Assembly: GCF_028389875.1 (NCBI RefSeq)
Contig: NC_084672.1
Coordinates: 10,218,458-10,282,457, forward strand
Direction of reading: 5' to 3'
Length of the DNA: 64,000 bases
DNA from: Rhea pennata
Lineage: Eukaryota; Chordata; Aves; Rheiformes; Rheidae
In this document: positions 28,501 through 42,900 of the stretch, in pieces
Layout: each line of letters begins with the position of its first letter
How positions within the stretch are numbered: the stretch's first letter is position 1
Translations under genes and position numbers: made by a program
Notes under the pieces: model-generated
What the model was told of the DNA's origin: nothing
The model's input: only the letters and a program-made list of their open reading frames with translations
The model's database searches: none

Positions 28501-31500
28501 TTGCAAAGCTGGGCCTAAGTATTTTCTTTTTGAAAATAAGGTCTTTCTAAGATGATACAAGCTGGGTGCCCAAAAGCACCAGTTATCCAAAAATTGGACT
28601 AGTATAGTTAGACTCTACCAAGAAATCAAAATAGCTGTTTGCCTGAACTGACACATGTGGGATGTTCATTAATATCCTCTCTCTAACTAAAGACAAGAGT
28701 ATTTTCATCCTATTCCTTTAGCAATTTATAATCCTATATCAAGCAAAGCTTTATGCCCTGAGGTCCTCTATCAACCACTTTATTTTAAATAATTACTTTT
28801 GCTCCAAGTTTTTTGATTCGAGTTGAAACTTGTAAAAGCCAAATTAGGGAGAAATTATGTTTTTAAGTACTTTATATATTTTTTATTTTCTACAGACAGC
28901 AGAATTTCTTCTTAAAACATCCTGTTTTCTCATTTTTAGGAAACGCCAACCTGTAAAGAAAGGCCTTTGGAAATACAAAACGGTTGCTTTCTGCACGGTA
29001 AAGCCACCTGCCAACGGACTCGCAGTAACTCAACTAGTAAGCTGCTTGGAAGTAAACCTCTCTCTTGTAGCGCTCGGGGAGCGAATGGCGCGGCGCTTCT
29101 CTGCGCTACCGTGCTGTGGGGCTGAGGAAAACCGCAGCCGTCGTCCAGACTTACTCTGGGCTCCGCAGCTAGGAGTCACTGAGGCACGAAAGCTAGATCC
29201 TTGCAAAAATACTAAAATCAGGGGGTTTGTGCATAACCGGTCTGTCTCACATTTTTAAAGGCTTGTTTGAAACAGGCTGGTGCTCTTCAGGTGAGGGAGG
29301 CTCGATTTTTACAGCAGTAAACAGCTGTAAACTAAATTCCGCAGCAAGGATTAATTGAAAAGATCATTCTCCCATCTTCAAAGGGAGATTGGCAGCTGGA
29401 AAAAGCAAGCGTGAACGCGTTGTTCAGACGTAGGAAGAGTAACGCGGCGGCTCTCCCGGTGCCTTGCAGGCGTGAACCCGTACTGGAGAGGGGCCGCGGA
29501 CGGCGCGGCGCCCCGCGCGGCCGGGCCTCCCCGCGACCGGCAGCCGCCCGCGCTCGCCACCGGCGGGAAGTCGCTCTCCCAGCAGCTGGACTGTGCCGGA
29601 GGCAGGACCCCAGTAAGTGCGCTGGAAACTGCCCCAAACGCCGGGGAAGAATTAGGCTGGGGTAAGGATCCCATAAGGAGCGCCATTAGCAGCCGAGCTT
29701 CCTGCCCAAACCCACCTTCCTCACAGGAAGCCCGGCAGCCGCGTTCGTGCGCCGACGTGCTGCCGCTCCCCGACCCTGCGCAGGGCCTGAGCGAGGTGGC
29801 AAACGGGGCAGCAGAGCCCACGCAGACCTGCCCTCCGGGGCTGGTTAGCGGCCCCCGCGGCGCGCTCCCGCCTCCAGGCCTGGGCGCCGGCGGAGGCCTC
29901 GCAGCGGCCGGGCCGCCCGCCGCCGCGGCACCGGTGCCCTTCCCCGTCACGGGAACGGCCGGAGACACCCCCTGCTCGGCGGGCAGAGAGGGGAATTTGA
30001 CAAATCGTTGCAGATTCTCTGTCGCGAGAAGATCCGCAACATCGGAATAAGCAATCGCCCCGATCCGACAAGAGGTACAAGTTTCAGAGAATTAAGTTTT
30101 CGGTATCGCACAACCATCTCTGTCCTATTCCCAACCCCATGTTGGATGAATAAGCCTGTTTTCATGTCAAAAATCAAGGCTCATTTTCTGGCATACGTGG
30201 CAGCTGAGTTTTTGATGGTGTTTCCCACATTTCGACAACTGTTAGTTTCCCTTTCCTGCGTAAACAGCTGTGCTGAACTAGCACCTGCTTGCAGTGAACA
30301 CTATTAACTCAGGCCCTGCTGGACTCTACACATAGTTAGCCTTAATTACTTTTGGCAGAGCTTTAAGTAGCTTGCAACACCTATTTCTGCAGTGGTCGGG
30401 GGGGGTTATTAAATATGTTATCAAAGGTTCATTAAAATGAGTCAAATCTCAGAGGCTGGAGATAAGAAATCTGCTACCTGCGGAGGGAGGGAAAGCCCTT
30501 GGAAATCGCTTGCCTTGGTGAGCGAGCAGAAAAGGGTGCGCTTCGCCGAACTCAGCTGTAGAAAGCAGCCTGGGGTACGGCTTCCCAGCGTCAGCGCAGA
30601 GCAGTGCACGTTCTGAAGACCTTACGCAGGCAGTAAGTCACATTTTTAGGGAAGTGCAGAGAAATGGCGATACCTCCCAATATAGAGTCAGTCAGTGGCA
30701 AGACTATGGAAGGAGTTGGAATTTCTTAGTTCCTTGTTTAGTTCTTAGAGGTAAAGATGATAATACCTGTTATGACCCCTAACGGCCAAAAAAAGGGATT
30801 TTGGCATGGAGTATCAAATGAAAGCACAATCAAGTATGCCTTGCTACTGCACAGTACTTTAAGGGCCAATACTGTGATTTCATGCTGGTTAAATCTAGTT
30901 TAGTCACTGCAGGACAATTTCAGTAAGCAGGAGTTGAGAGTTTGAGTCCAGTGCATTTAAAAAAGCAAAATACAGAGCATTATTTCTTCAGGCCACTGAC
31001 TACTAAATGCATGATGAAAAAATATATTTCAGCATAAAAAGTCCAGATTACTCAGCATGGTCATAAGTTCCATGTAAGTTGATTAACTGAAAAACATCTG
31101 GTTTAGAAAATGAAAAGGAATTAGTCAAAAAAAAAACAAAAAACAAAAAAAACAAACAAACAAAAAAAAAACACTCCAGTAACAACAGTCATCAGGAAGA
31201 AAAACTGAAGCAAACTGGTTCCCCTAATCTATGTCCAAGAATATTTTGTTTGGTTCTACATTGAAATGGTTTCTTTTTTCTTTCCTTTTTTTATTTATTT
31301 ACTTTTTAATATTAACAGGCTATTTCAAGGTCATCTAGATCGCTAAGTACAGCACAGCTAATGCACACACCTTGTGGCTCACAGGCTTCAGTAATCTCAA
31401 ACATCGTATTGATGAAAGGACAAGGCAAGGTGAGGCTGGGCTCTGTTGATTTACCATAAACAGAGTTTTACTTCATCTCCTGAATGTAAGCTGCAAACAC

Positions 31501-34500
31501 ATCAGTGCAAGGAAGTGGCTTTGGGTATTAAGGTTACTACTTCAAATCCAGGCTTTGCCTCAGTGTTTAGTTACCATTACTACCTTCTTAACCTTCTGGA
31601 GTACATCTGTGAAGCATGCTGGAGACTATAGGCCAGGTTCTAATGAACACATCCACACCAACTGAGCAACACCAACACTGACATCTACCACTCCTCTTAC
31701 TGGCAGTTGGAAGTAGGCTTGAAATCATAGATGTGATCTACAGGTTGCACTGTCCTTGCAATCTTAGAGTTTTCTTCAAGTCAGAGTGTTATAAGACTAC
31801 ATAAAGCCTCAATAAAACCATGGACATTTGCAAAAAACACAACAACATCTAGAGAAACACAGAAAATAGCTCTATGCATAAAAATAATGTCACTGAAGAT
31901 GCTTAAAAAGAAAATTGAGAAATTGTAAGCTTAAATACATAACTTTGGGGACTTGTTAAAAAGTTTCTACGTTTTTTGTAACTATTTAAGCTATGAGATT
32001 ACTGTCAGAGGTCGTTCCTATAAACAAGACCATCATCTCTCACCTGTATTTTGGGAGCACATAAGGATGTCATGAGCATACTGCTTTCACTTTTCATCCA
32101 AAGGATGTCAAATGGCTTCAGAGATATATTTTAATCTCACAATATCCTTCTAAGTTTAGTGGGGGGGAGAACAAAAAATAAGTAAATGGAAAGTGTCTAC
32201 CTGAACAAATCAGTTGGTGTTGCTTAAACTTACAGCCTCCATTAACACTGTTTGGTAGAGTATAAGAGAAATACACCTCCACAAGATACCTGCATGTCTG
32301 AGGTCAGCAGTAATCTCGAGATCTTGTACGGTGGTTTTATCAGTCCCATTTATGAGAAAGAAGATTAAGGAGAAGGCAGAACAAATCAATCTCGTAATGT
32401 AACTTATTAGTTCAAAGGCAGATTTTTTTAAAAAAAGAATTTAAACACATTCCTTTGTATTTATAATAACAAATTCATTGATTGCAAATGAAACAAAACC
32501 CAAATCCTGAGGATATTCATCTGAAATTTTCATTTGCTTTTACTACTGACACTTGGGTGACTATCTCTCCATGGATTATACAATTCTGTTAGTTGATACT
32601 GGCCACGTAGCTACTGCAAAAGAAACTGTGAATTCATTTATTATGAGGACTGAACATGGACTCTCACAAACTGTTTTTCTTCCATAAATTAGGGCTTAGG
32701 CTTCAGCATTGTTGGAGGGAAGGACAGCATTTATGGGCCAATAGGCATCTATGTCAAAACCATCTTTCCTGGTGGAGCTGCTGCTGCCGATGGAAGGCTA
32801 CAAGAAGGTGAGAAATCCTTCCTTCCTTTCTCCCTCTCCTCCCCTCGTTTTTCCCTACTCCAAATCCCCAAAGAATTGGGGGATTATCTAATGGCAGATT
32901 AAATTGAAGATGAAATGAGACCAATGTGACATCTGCATCCCTTATTGCATTTGCAAGACTTCTTTTGAGTATGTGTGCATCATGCAACTTACTGTGAATA
33001 CAATAGAGTAATAGTAACACAGTGCAATTCTTGCTTCTAAAAACAGGTGATGAAATCCTGGAACTGAATGGAGAATCCATGCATGGATTAACACATTACG
33101 ATGCTTTACAAAAATTCAAGGTTACGTATTCTCCTCCCAGCATAATTTTTGCCTTTACACACAATATACATGTGAGCTCAGCCCATTAATTCATTAACTT
33201 TTGTTTCTTGCAGGCCAAAAAGGGTCTTCTCACGCTTACAGTCAGGACAAGCTTTAGCACACCTCATTGTGCTTCCAGCTATCTATCGCCCCACTTGTGT
33301 CAGTCACTGAACTCTAATACGTGTATAACCAAAGAAAATAGTTCTTTCAGTTCAGAAAGCACAGCAGTCTCATTAAATGCTACAAAGCCCAATGACAGAG
33401 TCATAATGGAAGTTACCCTAAACAAAGGTAAGTGCTAAAATTAATTGAGCACTGACAAACAAGGCACTGATTCACAAAACAGTGTTCATTTGCTCTTAGA
33501 ATGTCTTTCTTCACTAACCTGATTCTTTTCCCGAACTGAGTTTTTTTAATACATTAAATTAGATCTCAATGCCTGCCAGTGTTAACAACCACATATCAAC
33601 AGCAGGCTTTTGCATACCATCTGTCTGCAAGAGCCGATCAATCTTTTCTTTTTTCCACGCAAGCACTGGACTGAATATCCTTCTCGTGAAAAGATAAACC
33701 TCTCAGCAAAAACTGCCGTTAAGCAGATTACACTACTCTTATCCTTAATTATTCAAATAGTTCATTTCATTCTTGACATGATTTAAAAATACACATAGCT
33801 ATATCTTTTTTTTCTTTCACCTTTTTTTCCAATTGTCACGCTTTTCTATTTATAAACAACCACTGATAGACTGAAATATACTTTGAAACCTGGGACTATA
33901 AAAACAATAAACAAAGCAGAGTCTTCATGGACTAACAGCATGACTTACAAAACACACAGGATGTGATCTGGTATCAGACTGACTGCCCAGTACAGAAAGG
34001 CTGAATTCATAGAAATCTTAAGCTGCATTATAGAAAACATGGAGGTTTAAGATGGTATCTGAAATAAATCATGCATCATATTTCCTCCTTAATTTTTGTT
34101 CTTTTTTCTTATTGTCTCCTTGCAAGGTCATTTGAATTATACTGTCATGACAGATATCTTGCAAAATAAACTTGCACTTGCACTGTATCTGTAACACACC
34201 AGTATATGAATTGTGAGCCAGGTATTAGAACCCAGCAAGCAATATTGTGTGTATGTCCTTTAAACATTAAAAAAAAAGAAGAAAAGAAAAAAAAACAGCA
34301 GAAGCAGCAGCTAATCATAAACACAAAAACAGTGCTCTGGTTTGTATAAAGAAAACTAATTAAATTGAAGGCAGTTTTAAAAAAGGACTCTCCAAATGTT
34401 TATTTTTACCACTTCTTATGCCTCTCTCAAATTTATCAATTCTTTCAGAGGCAGGTGTCGGGCTTGGAATTGGCTTGTGCAGCATCCCTTACTTCCAGTG

Positions 34501-37500
34501 TATTTCAGGAATTTTTATTCATACTCTCTCACCAGGCTCTGTGGCACATATGGATGGGAGACTCAGGTAGGATGAGAGTGGCTGTTTGTCAGGATATCCA
34601 TTTTCCATTGCTCTGATATGTTATGGGTTTATGTTTGACCTGTTTGGGCAGGAGGTCCTAATTCTTTCTGGAATTAGTGGATTTACAGCATATATATTGT
34701 TCTGTAGGTTTGAGCATGTGTTTTGAGGATATCTGGGATTTCCATATATATAGCATCCTAGCTGAATTATTGTCTCTTGTCTAGGCTGGGCTGGCTTTGG
34801 TGGTCTTAGACAAGTATATAGCATTCTTCCTGGACAAGATTTTCAAGTGAAAAAGGAAAACATCTCTGGAAAAAAAAAAAAAAAAAAAAACATATGATAT
34901 ATTCTGGCTTTTATGGGCAACAGGTTTCCTAATGCAAGCTCCTCAAATTCTATCCCTTCTTGTCCATCAGAAATACAGGTTTGATGACTTTGCTTTAGCA
35001 GGAGTGCAGAAATTCACCCCATAAGATTTATGACCAATTGGTAATGTTGGGCATGTTCAAAATTGAACAAAACACAGCATTTTCGGTGAACCTTTTTTGA
35101 TTTAACTTCAGGTGCTCTGTAACCCTCTTCTCACATTTGTACAAAGTTTATATGATACAAGCCAATGTCTTCAGAAAGCCCCTTAATTTCTGTTGGTATT
35201 TGTAGTAGAGCAGAGAAGGGCAGCCTCAGTCTCCATATGGGCCAGATCTGAATTTCATCTGGAAAGACTCAGCCTAGCAGTGGGCAGTGATTGATCCGGG
35301 CAATTGATTGTGACCAGATATTTTATATTAACAAGCTATTCCAACATAGCAGAAACACCACAAGATTCTGTCTGACCTTAAATAAAACTAGTACACCATA
35401 AGCACATGAAAAAATGAAGTGTTAACTTGATAGGATGGAAGGAAGACGTAGGAAGAAACAGCAACAGCAACTGCATACAGGAGGAAGATCATAGACTGCA
35501 AACATTGCATTGCTCAATATGCAGAAGGTTCAAAAGCTATATGCAACAGGGCAGTAAGTCAAAAAAAAATTGACATCCAACTGCTAATTCTCATTTCATT
35601 TTCTGCAAAGGGCACAGTGAGACATAACGATTTAATTGTGATGACATTACAGATCAACCATAGGAATCTGCTTCTTGCATAGTTTTATGTGTGTGAGACA
35701 AGGTTGGGGGGAAATTCTATGCTTTGTTTATATCCTCTCATATTTTTTAATATCTACATAGGTGTGGAGATGAAATCATTGAAATTAATGAATCATCAGT
35801 ACAAAATATGACTCTTAATGAAGTTTATGCTGTGCTAAGCCATTGCAGTCCTGGTGCGGTGCAGATTATTATTAGCAGACACCCAGAACCACAGGTATCA
35901 CTGCATATTCTTTCTGATTTTGAATAAAGCACATATCGATGAACTAATATTAAGTGAGGGAGCAGATGCTAATCTAAAAGAGGTGGGAAAATATTGATAA
36001 CAGAAAGGTGGTGATGTCTTTATAAGCATCACTGCAAGTACGAGAGACAGATTAAGGTACACACCTGAGATATGCACTTACATATAGTCGCGCAAGACTT
36101 GAAGATCACTGGAGGGTTTCCATGTTGTGAATAAACAAACTACTGAAATAATGTTTAAGGTACAAAAACTGTATTTCACAGAAAAATAAACTTTAGCCAA
36201 GAAAAAGTTAGAACCAATAGGAAAATAATTTGAAAGAGAGAATATACTGCCTCAAAGAGAAACAAGAAATGCTTTTACTCACTCTTCCATGATGCAATTA
36301 AATTTAAGTCTTGCCCACACAGTATTTGCTATTAAAGTAAAATATTTTATTCCTAGGAGGTTCTTCTACAAAATGCTTCCTACAAGCACTGTGTAAATGA
36401 TTAAGTTTAAATTGTGCAAATTATAATAAAAATATAGTACTGAATTACCTTATACTGGTAAGTCCAGACCTGCCCTTCTAATGAAATATTCAAATCGTCA
36501 TTTAACTTTGAAAGATCCCATTTTATTTAAACAACTAATATAAATGGCACATGTATTCAGCTGTACTGAAATATGTGCAAATATTTAGTGTGCATTTCTT
36601 TACCTTTAAAATTAACTGTTGTATGATTTAACCAGATCTATTCATTTCAGTAGAGGACTTGCAGGAGACAGAGATCTTTGCAAGAGGATTAAAGATTTAA
36701 ATGTTATTACACAGCAGTCTCATAAGAGTATAATGAAATGGTATTTCCTAGGTGTCTGAGCAACAGTTAAAAGAAGCTGTTGCACAAGCTGTGGAAAACA
36801 AATTTGGAAAGGAGAGACACCAATGGAGTACTGAAGGTAAGGGAATATATGCGTTCATTGAGACATTACAATTTTGACTTGAGAATACGTATAAGATCAA
36901 TACATGCTGTGATAGAATCACTGGTAACATTCAAGTGACCTGGAGCAGAAAGAAAGGGTAGGAGAGCTCAGAGACAGCATTCCTAACATGTCTCCTAAGA
37001 TACATTATCAGCGAGTGATGAGAAGAGACTGCATCTGACTGATCCCCAACAAAGATTTTTATGCAGACTTCCTCTTACTGATACTTTCCAGTTCATAACC
37101 ACTGCTCAGAGCTTTTCAAACAGCTGTCAGTAGGTAATAGGAGTCTGATAGCACAAAACTGCAAGATGCAAGTAATGTCCTGGGGAAAAAGTTTGTTAAT
37201 CCCCCTGCTAGGAAAGGCATGAGGATCCCATGGGATCATGGTTAGAGCTATTTGCCCAGTTCAGCTGTCATATCCTACTATGACAACACTTTGCAATACA
37301 ATACTTCTTTCAGCTTCCTTACTTCTTCTAAAGGACTAAGGGTAATAGACCCGTCAGCAAAAACCATAGGAAAAATGTTAACATTATTTTTTTCTTTTTT
37401 GGTATGATGCACTAATCATATCTATGCATCAACTTATGATGGTGTTTAGTTGCAAATCTAATCAGATGAACCTTAGAAGTAAGCACTCTGCATTTACTTG

Positions 37501-39889
37501 AGTAGACGTTTTGAGCATGTTCCTGATACAGGTGTCAAAAAACTAGAGACAAGCTGGCATGGAAGACATCCGTGTGAAAAACATATTGAAAGGAATGCTG
37601 CTTATTGCAACCGCAGGACACAGAAGATAATGACCCGCTCCAGCAGTGACAGCAGCTACAACCCTAGGTCATCTTGCAGTAACGGTACTGCTTACCAACT
37701 GACTGACTTGAAGGCAAGGGTACATAGTATTGATGTACCCATTACCAGACAGCCTAGCCTGTTGCATTCATTTTCTGGAAACAATCTGGAGAGAAATTCC
37801 CCACCTACTTGTAGTGAAGGAGGTCGACTCCTACAAAACACTAAAAAATCAACAGAGATCCTCGTTAGAAAACCTAGATCATCAAAGCCAAAACCTCCAC
37901 CAAGGAAGTATTTTAAGCAGGACTGTACAGGTAACGACGAGTGTAATGCAGACAGGAAACAAAAACTTGTATCAGAAGTGGCTGTATCACCACCTGCAAA
38001 TGTTCAGGTAAAGCAAAATTTGCAAAAGTCTTTTGTGTGGGGGAGGGGAAGGAGGAAGGGGAAGACAGCAGCTGTGTGATGGCAGGAAGAGAGATGAGGG
38101 GTAGAGAGAGGGGAAGTGTGTACACGTGTGAGAGGACTAGGGGAAGAGGACAAGGTTTTTTTTGCAAATGGTGTGCATATCTTAGTGAAGCCTGATTAGT
38201 TCTAAACATGATGTCCAAACTAAAACTAACAAGGCAGAGAAATGTCCAAAGGAATTTTTCTTCCACATCTGAAAATCCATGTTCAGATCTCAAAGAGGGC
38301 AGCAGTGAGAATGAATCCAAGTCCCCCACTAGTATTCCCAGTGAACATGCGCCACTGATTCCAATGGGACTGCAATGTGATGTGGCTGGGACTGGAGGAG
38401 TTTGCACAGCCTCTGATGTCAATCTGGTATGGTTCATCCTGATCTCAAAATTTACTGTGTCAAACTATTCAATGAACTAGAGAAGAATCATGTGAAACAG
38501 TTTCTCTGTTTCACTAGCTACTAAAATAGAAGGACTAATATTATGAACAGCAGGAAATTTTGGCCTCAGTTATCTTTTCCGAAACAAGGAGGTATTAAAT
38601 AAACTCATTTAAATTGTCAGAAACCTACTTTTTTATTTGCTGAGGAGATACAGTCTTTGAAAACTGAGTGTATATTTGTACATTACTAAATTTCAGTTCC
38701 CTCTCCTATCTAAGGTAGGACAGACAGTGCATCACATTTGCATGACTATGAGATCTGCGTGTTGAAACAGAGCTGTGGTTTGTTTAAAAAAAAGGAACCT
38801 ATTTCCCCTGGGTTTAGTAATACGCCAGTAGAAATAAGCAGACCTTAATGTAATGAAAAACAAGACTGAACTTTCAGTTTTCAAGGCCCATAGTCAAAGT
38901 AAAATTACATAGCTTAGACTGAGTCAAGGTATAGTGCTAATATCCAAATTTTAGTTTAATACCTCATTTAAGGTGACTCTTTCACCATCCTCTAAGAGAG
39001 CAGTAGAAACATGTTCATCCTCAGCTACTAGAAAATCACCATGCTGGAGTAAAATTCTAGGAACTAACAACTTAATGAATTTTCACTGCACACAACTAAT
39101 TATCTTATGGCCCTCAGTTATTCTAAGGATTTATTCTTTCTTCTTATCATTAAAATCAATAAACTTTATGAGAAGTCAAGTTCTGTTAACAAAGAGAACA
39201 TCCTCTAACAAAGCAGTTAATATATCTCAGGACAGTAACTTCCATAAGTACCCAGGAGAGACTGTTTCTTTCTAGAATGTATTTCAGATCATTAAGAGAA
39301 AAGATTTGTTACTGTTCTTCACTTCTTTTCTTTATTTCTTAAACATTTTGTGTTAGCTGTTTTGAGGCCTGCATGCAATAGTTTTGTATGGTGGTTCCAC
39401 ATATTTTTTGATTCCTTCTTCCTAACCAAAAATGACAGTGTTTTATACTGTGTCAAAAAGGTAGGTAGCTGCCATCAATAAAGCATTGGATTTAATTGCA
39501 GGTACCTAGTGCTTCCAAATGGCTATTTCACTTGCCTGAATGTCTAATGTCCACGTCTAACTGCTATAGAACATAGGGTGCAACTTTCAAAAATGCCCTT
39601 AGAAAGCAAGGAATAAAGAAAACTTTTCCTGAAATGAGAAAGTTGCGTAATAACCACCACCTCATTACAGAAATGCTAAGAAATTGTCAAATTACTGATA
39701 TTTTTAGAACAATCTCATTTGATTCCAGACCATCACGCTCTGCTCTGCGTGGTTTTGCTTTGTATTGGTAATACTGGACATTAACTACAAAGCAGAGAAC
39801 GCTTCCAAAATAGCAAGAGAACACTTCCAGAATCAAAGCAGACCAACTGAAACTGCAGTAATGATTTAGTTGTCCAGCTTGCGTTTAAA

Positions 39890-39934
<45 letters not shown>

Positions 39935-42900
39935 ACAACAGAATGTTTTAATATGAAGTTAGCAGAAATTCATTTTCTGGCTTTGCTTCACCAGTTTGCA
40001 AGAGACTACTGAGTAGCTGATCTTTTATAAAAATCTACTATTATGGCAGGCAGTCTTTCATTTTATTATGAAGTGGTAGATGGAGTTACTGAAATTATTT
40101 AAATTTATGAGATACTAATTGCATTTTTCTCAGTCTGTTGACAAGTGTACCATAAAATATCACACCAGCTCTCTTGAAATATGGAATTTCAAGATTACGT
40201 CCCAAGCATAAATGAAACCCTGACTCCTACTCAATATTTCTTTTCAGACTTTTTTTTTAAAAAAAGTTTTTCTTCAGACTCAAATATAATGCGGTTTGTA
40301 TAATGACATTCTGACACACTTCTATTTCCTGTTTGTTCAGCAGGAAGTTGGAGAACCAATGCAAGAGGGACACAAAACTGTTACAACCCACAGTGCCTTT
40401 ACCACTTCTCCTGCAGCAGATGATACTGAACACATAGCTGCTGTTCCAGTGGGCAGAGATCAGGAAAGAAAAACAAACCTAGGTATGTTTCATTCCATAA
40501 ACTTTAATATGATGTTTGCAGCTGAACCTAAGATTTAGTTTGGATTCCAAAGAGAGTTTCAGACTGACTTCACCTTCAGCTTTAAACATAGATTGCACCC
40601 AAATCTGTAAACTGTTGGGTGAACAGATGAAATTTTAAACTACTGTTTACAGTGATTAGTTTTTGAAAAAGGAAACACTACATCAAAAGTATATTGGATG
40701 ATTATTGTTAAAAAGTGGAGAAGGACATTATAGCATTGCTGTGTTTTTTCAGATGACAACTTGCTTATTTATGATATAATTTAGTTTTTAGTTTTAGTAA
40801 GCTGCAGTTTAGTTTTAGCATTTCTAAAAAATGTTTTAAGCAGAGTTTTCGCTGGAAATGACATTTCAATTTTAGCCTTCTATTTTAACTACTGTAACCT
40901 GTATCATGACTTCAACATCCAAAAATTTCAGATCATAAGTTACAGTCCCTTTTAGAAAGGTGATCCTGTACCTAAGCACAAACCAGCCTTGGTTTTCAGC
41001 TAATTCCAGTGCCAGGAAACAGAACTTGTGGATTAAGAGATGTGAATTTTAAAAAGTATAACTTTTCAGAAACTTTAAAAAAAATTGTTGGAGGCTTGAA
41101 GAAATTCAAATTTAGTGAAGTAATAACATTACATAGGTAAAGGATGGATGAGGAAAATCATAAGGAGTCTTATTTATAATCAATATTTCTCTAATACAGG
41201 GAATCCTCTTTCATCAATACAACGGCCTATACTTAAAAGACAAGCACGAGTAGATTATAGTCTTGATTCAACAACAGAAGACCCTTGGGTTAGAATTTCT
41301 GACTGCATAAAAAGCTTATTTAATCCTACCATGAGTGAAGATAACGGACACTTAGATTTGCAACCTGGCATCAACACAAATGAAGAAAATCAAAATCGAA
41401 GCAGCTCAGAGGCAGTTCTGCAGAAATCAGATTCAGAAATAGGCAGTTCAAAAGTGCTAAAATCAGATGCAAATGATGCTGTGAAAAAGGGTCCTCCTGT
41501 TGCACCTAAGCCGGCCTGGTTTCGCCAAAGTCTGAAAGGACTGAAGAAAACAAATTTAGATCAAAAAACACAAGCAGAGCAATGTTCTACTGACCTCCAG
41601 AGCATTTCCAGCAAAGAACTGCACACCAGCTTAGCTCGTGCCTCTTCTAGGGGATCCTCAATAAAACAGAGAATAAGCTCGTTTGAATCCTTGAGCGCTC
41701 CTCAGTCACCTGAAAAAGTACACCGAAGGCTCAGCCCCAAACTGTCCATTCAAAAGGAACACTCTCCTAGTGCAAGAGGGTCGAGAGAAACTCTGGTCCA
41801 ATTAACCCATACTTCTCTCCAACATTGTGAAAGCAGCCAACAGCAGTCAAAGACACCTGTAGTCATGGAGACAAAGAGCCTAGATAGATCTCCCTCTTCC
41901 AAGGAGGCCCTAGCTAGTGCAGCTAGCTCAGGGAAAAGCAACAATGGCAACACTGAAAATTCCTTGGGCCTTCTAACTACAGAAACCATTGCACCTTCCC
42001 ATCTAGTATCAGTAACAAAAGCTCAGAGCCTAAGATCACGAAGCTTCCCACTTACTGCTACCCAGTCGTGTGAGATGATGAAGACATATGATGAAAAATA
42101 TAGCAAAATCTATTCCATCAGTAGCCAGGTGTCATCTGCTTTAATGAAATCTTTGCTTTGCCTTCCTCAGTCTCCAGTCCCTCCTGGAAACAATGCATGG
42201 GAAACTCTGGATACGTTGTCTCAGTCCTCTGTGGAGGAGGATGGGACTTCTCTCTCATCCACAAGTGAGACTCATCACTTGGACACTGGATTTTCTCTAA
42301 AGTAAGACACCATATTTAAAATTAGACTACCAGACCAGTGTTGGTGAATCTCTGTGCTGGTTAGCTGATAAATTAACATTCTAGGTTGTAGCACACGATA
42401 GTAAAGCACAAACTGAGGTAAGAACTTTTTAGAATGCAAAGGACAAATGACTTACACGATTGTTACATTTATTTTTATGTGTTTGTGTATGTATTACATT
42501 TATATTACATTTATCTTCAGTGCCACCAACTTGCTAGTCTTTCTGGATGAGTTGTGCAATTACACTGAGTATCATTGCAGTAATAGTACTTCTGGTATAG
42601 AGAAGCAAGTCTGGCACTAGTATATGAAGATGGTGTAGCCAGAGCGGGATCTAGCCATTCCCTGAGATACAACAGTACCTCCCTGCCTGGTCTTGCTTCT
42701 TACAGTGATTTGTATGCATTTTCTGTTAATAACTAGTCAGGATTTCAGAAAACAGCAAAGTGAATAAATATTTCAAAAGCACGTAAGAACCTTCTAAATT
42801 CCATCCCAAAAGGCTTTCTGAGAGTATTGACTTTGTAGCTTTCAAAATTCTACTGCACAGGAAAAAAAAAATAGTCCCTGTTTTCTGAGAGAGGATCATT

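Noticed and set aside
29378-30080. Long open frames on both strands (up to 196 codons) in the 29.4-30.1 kb island
   Set aside because: Composition effect of CpG-rich DNA. Only 29470-29612 on + matches a known protein, and it stops at a good donor.
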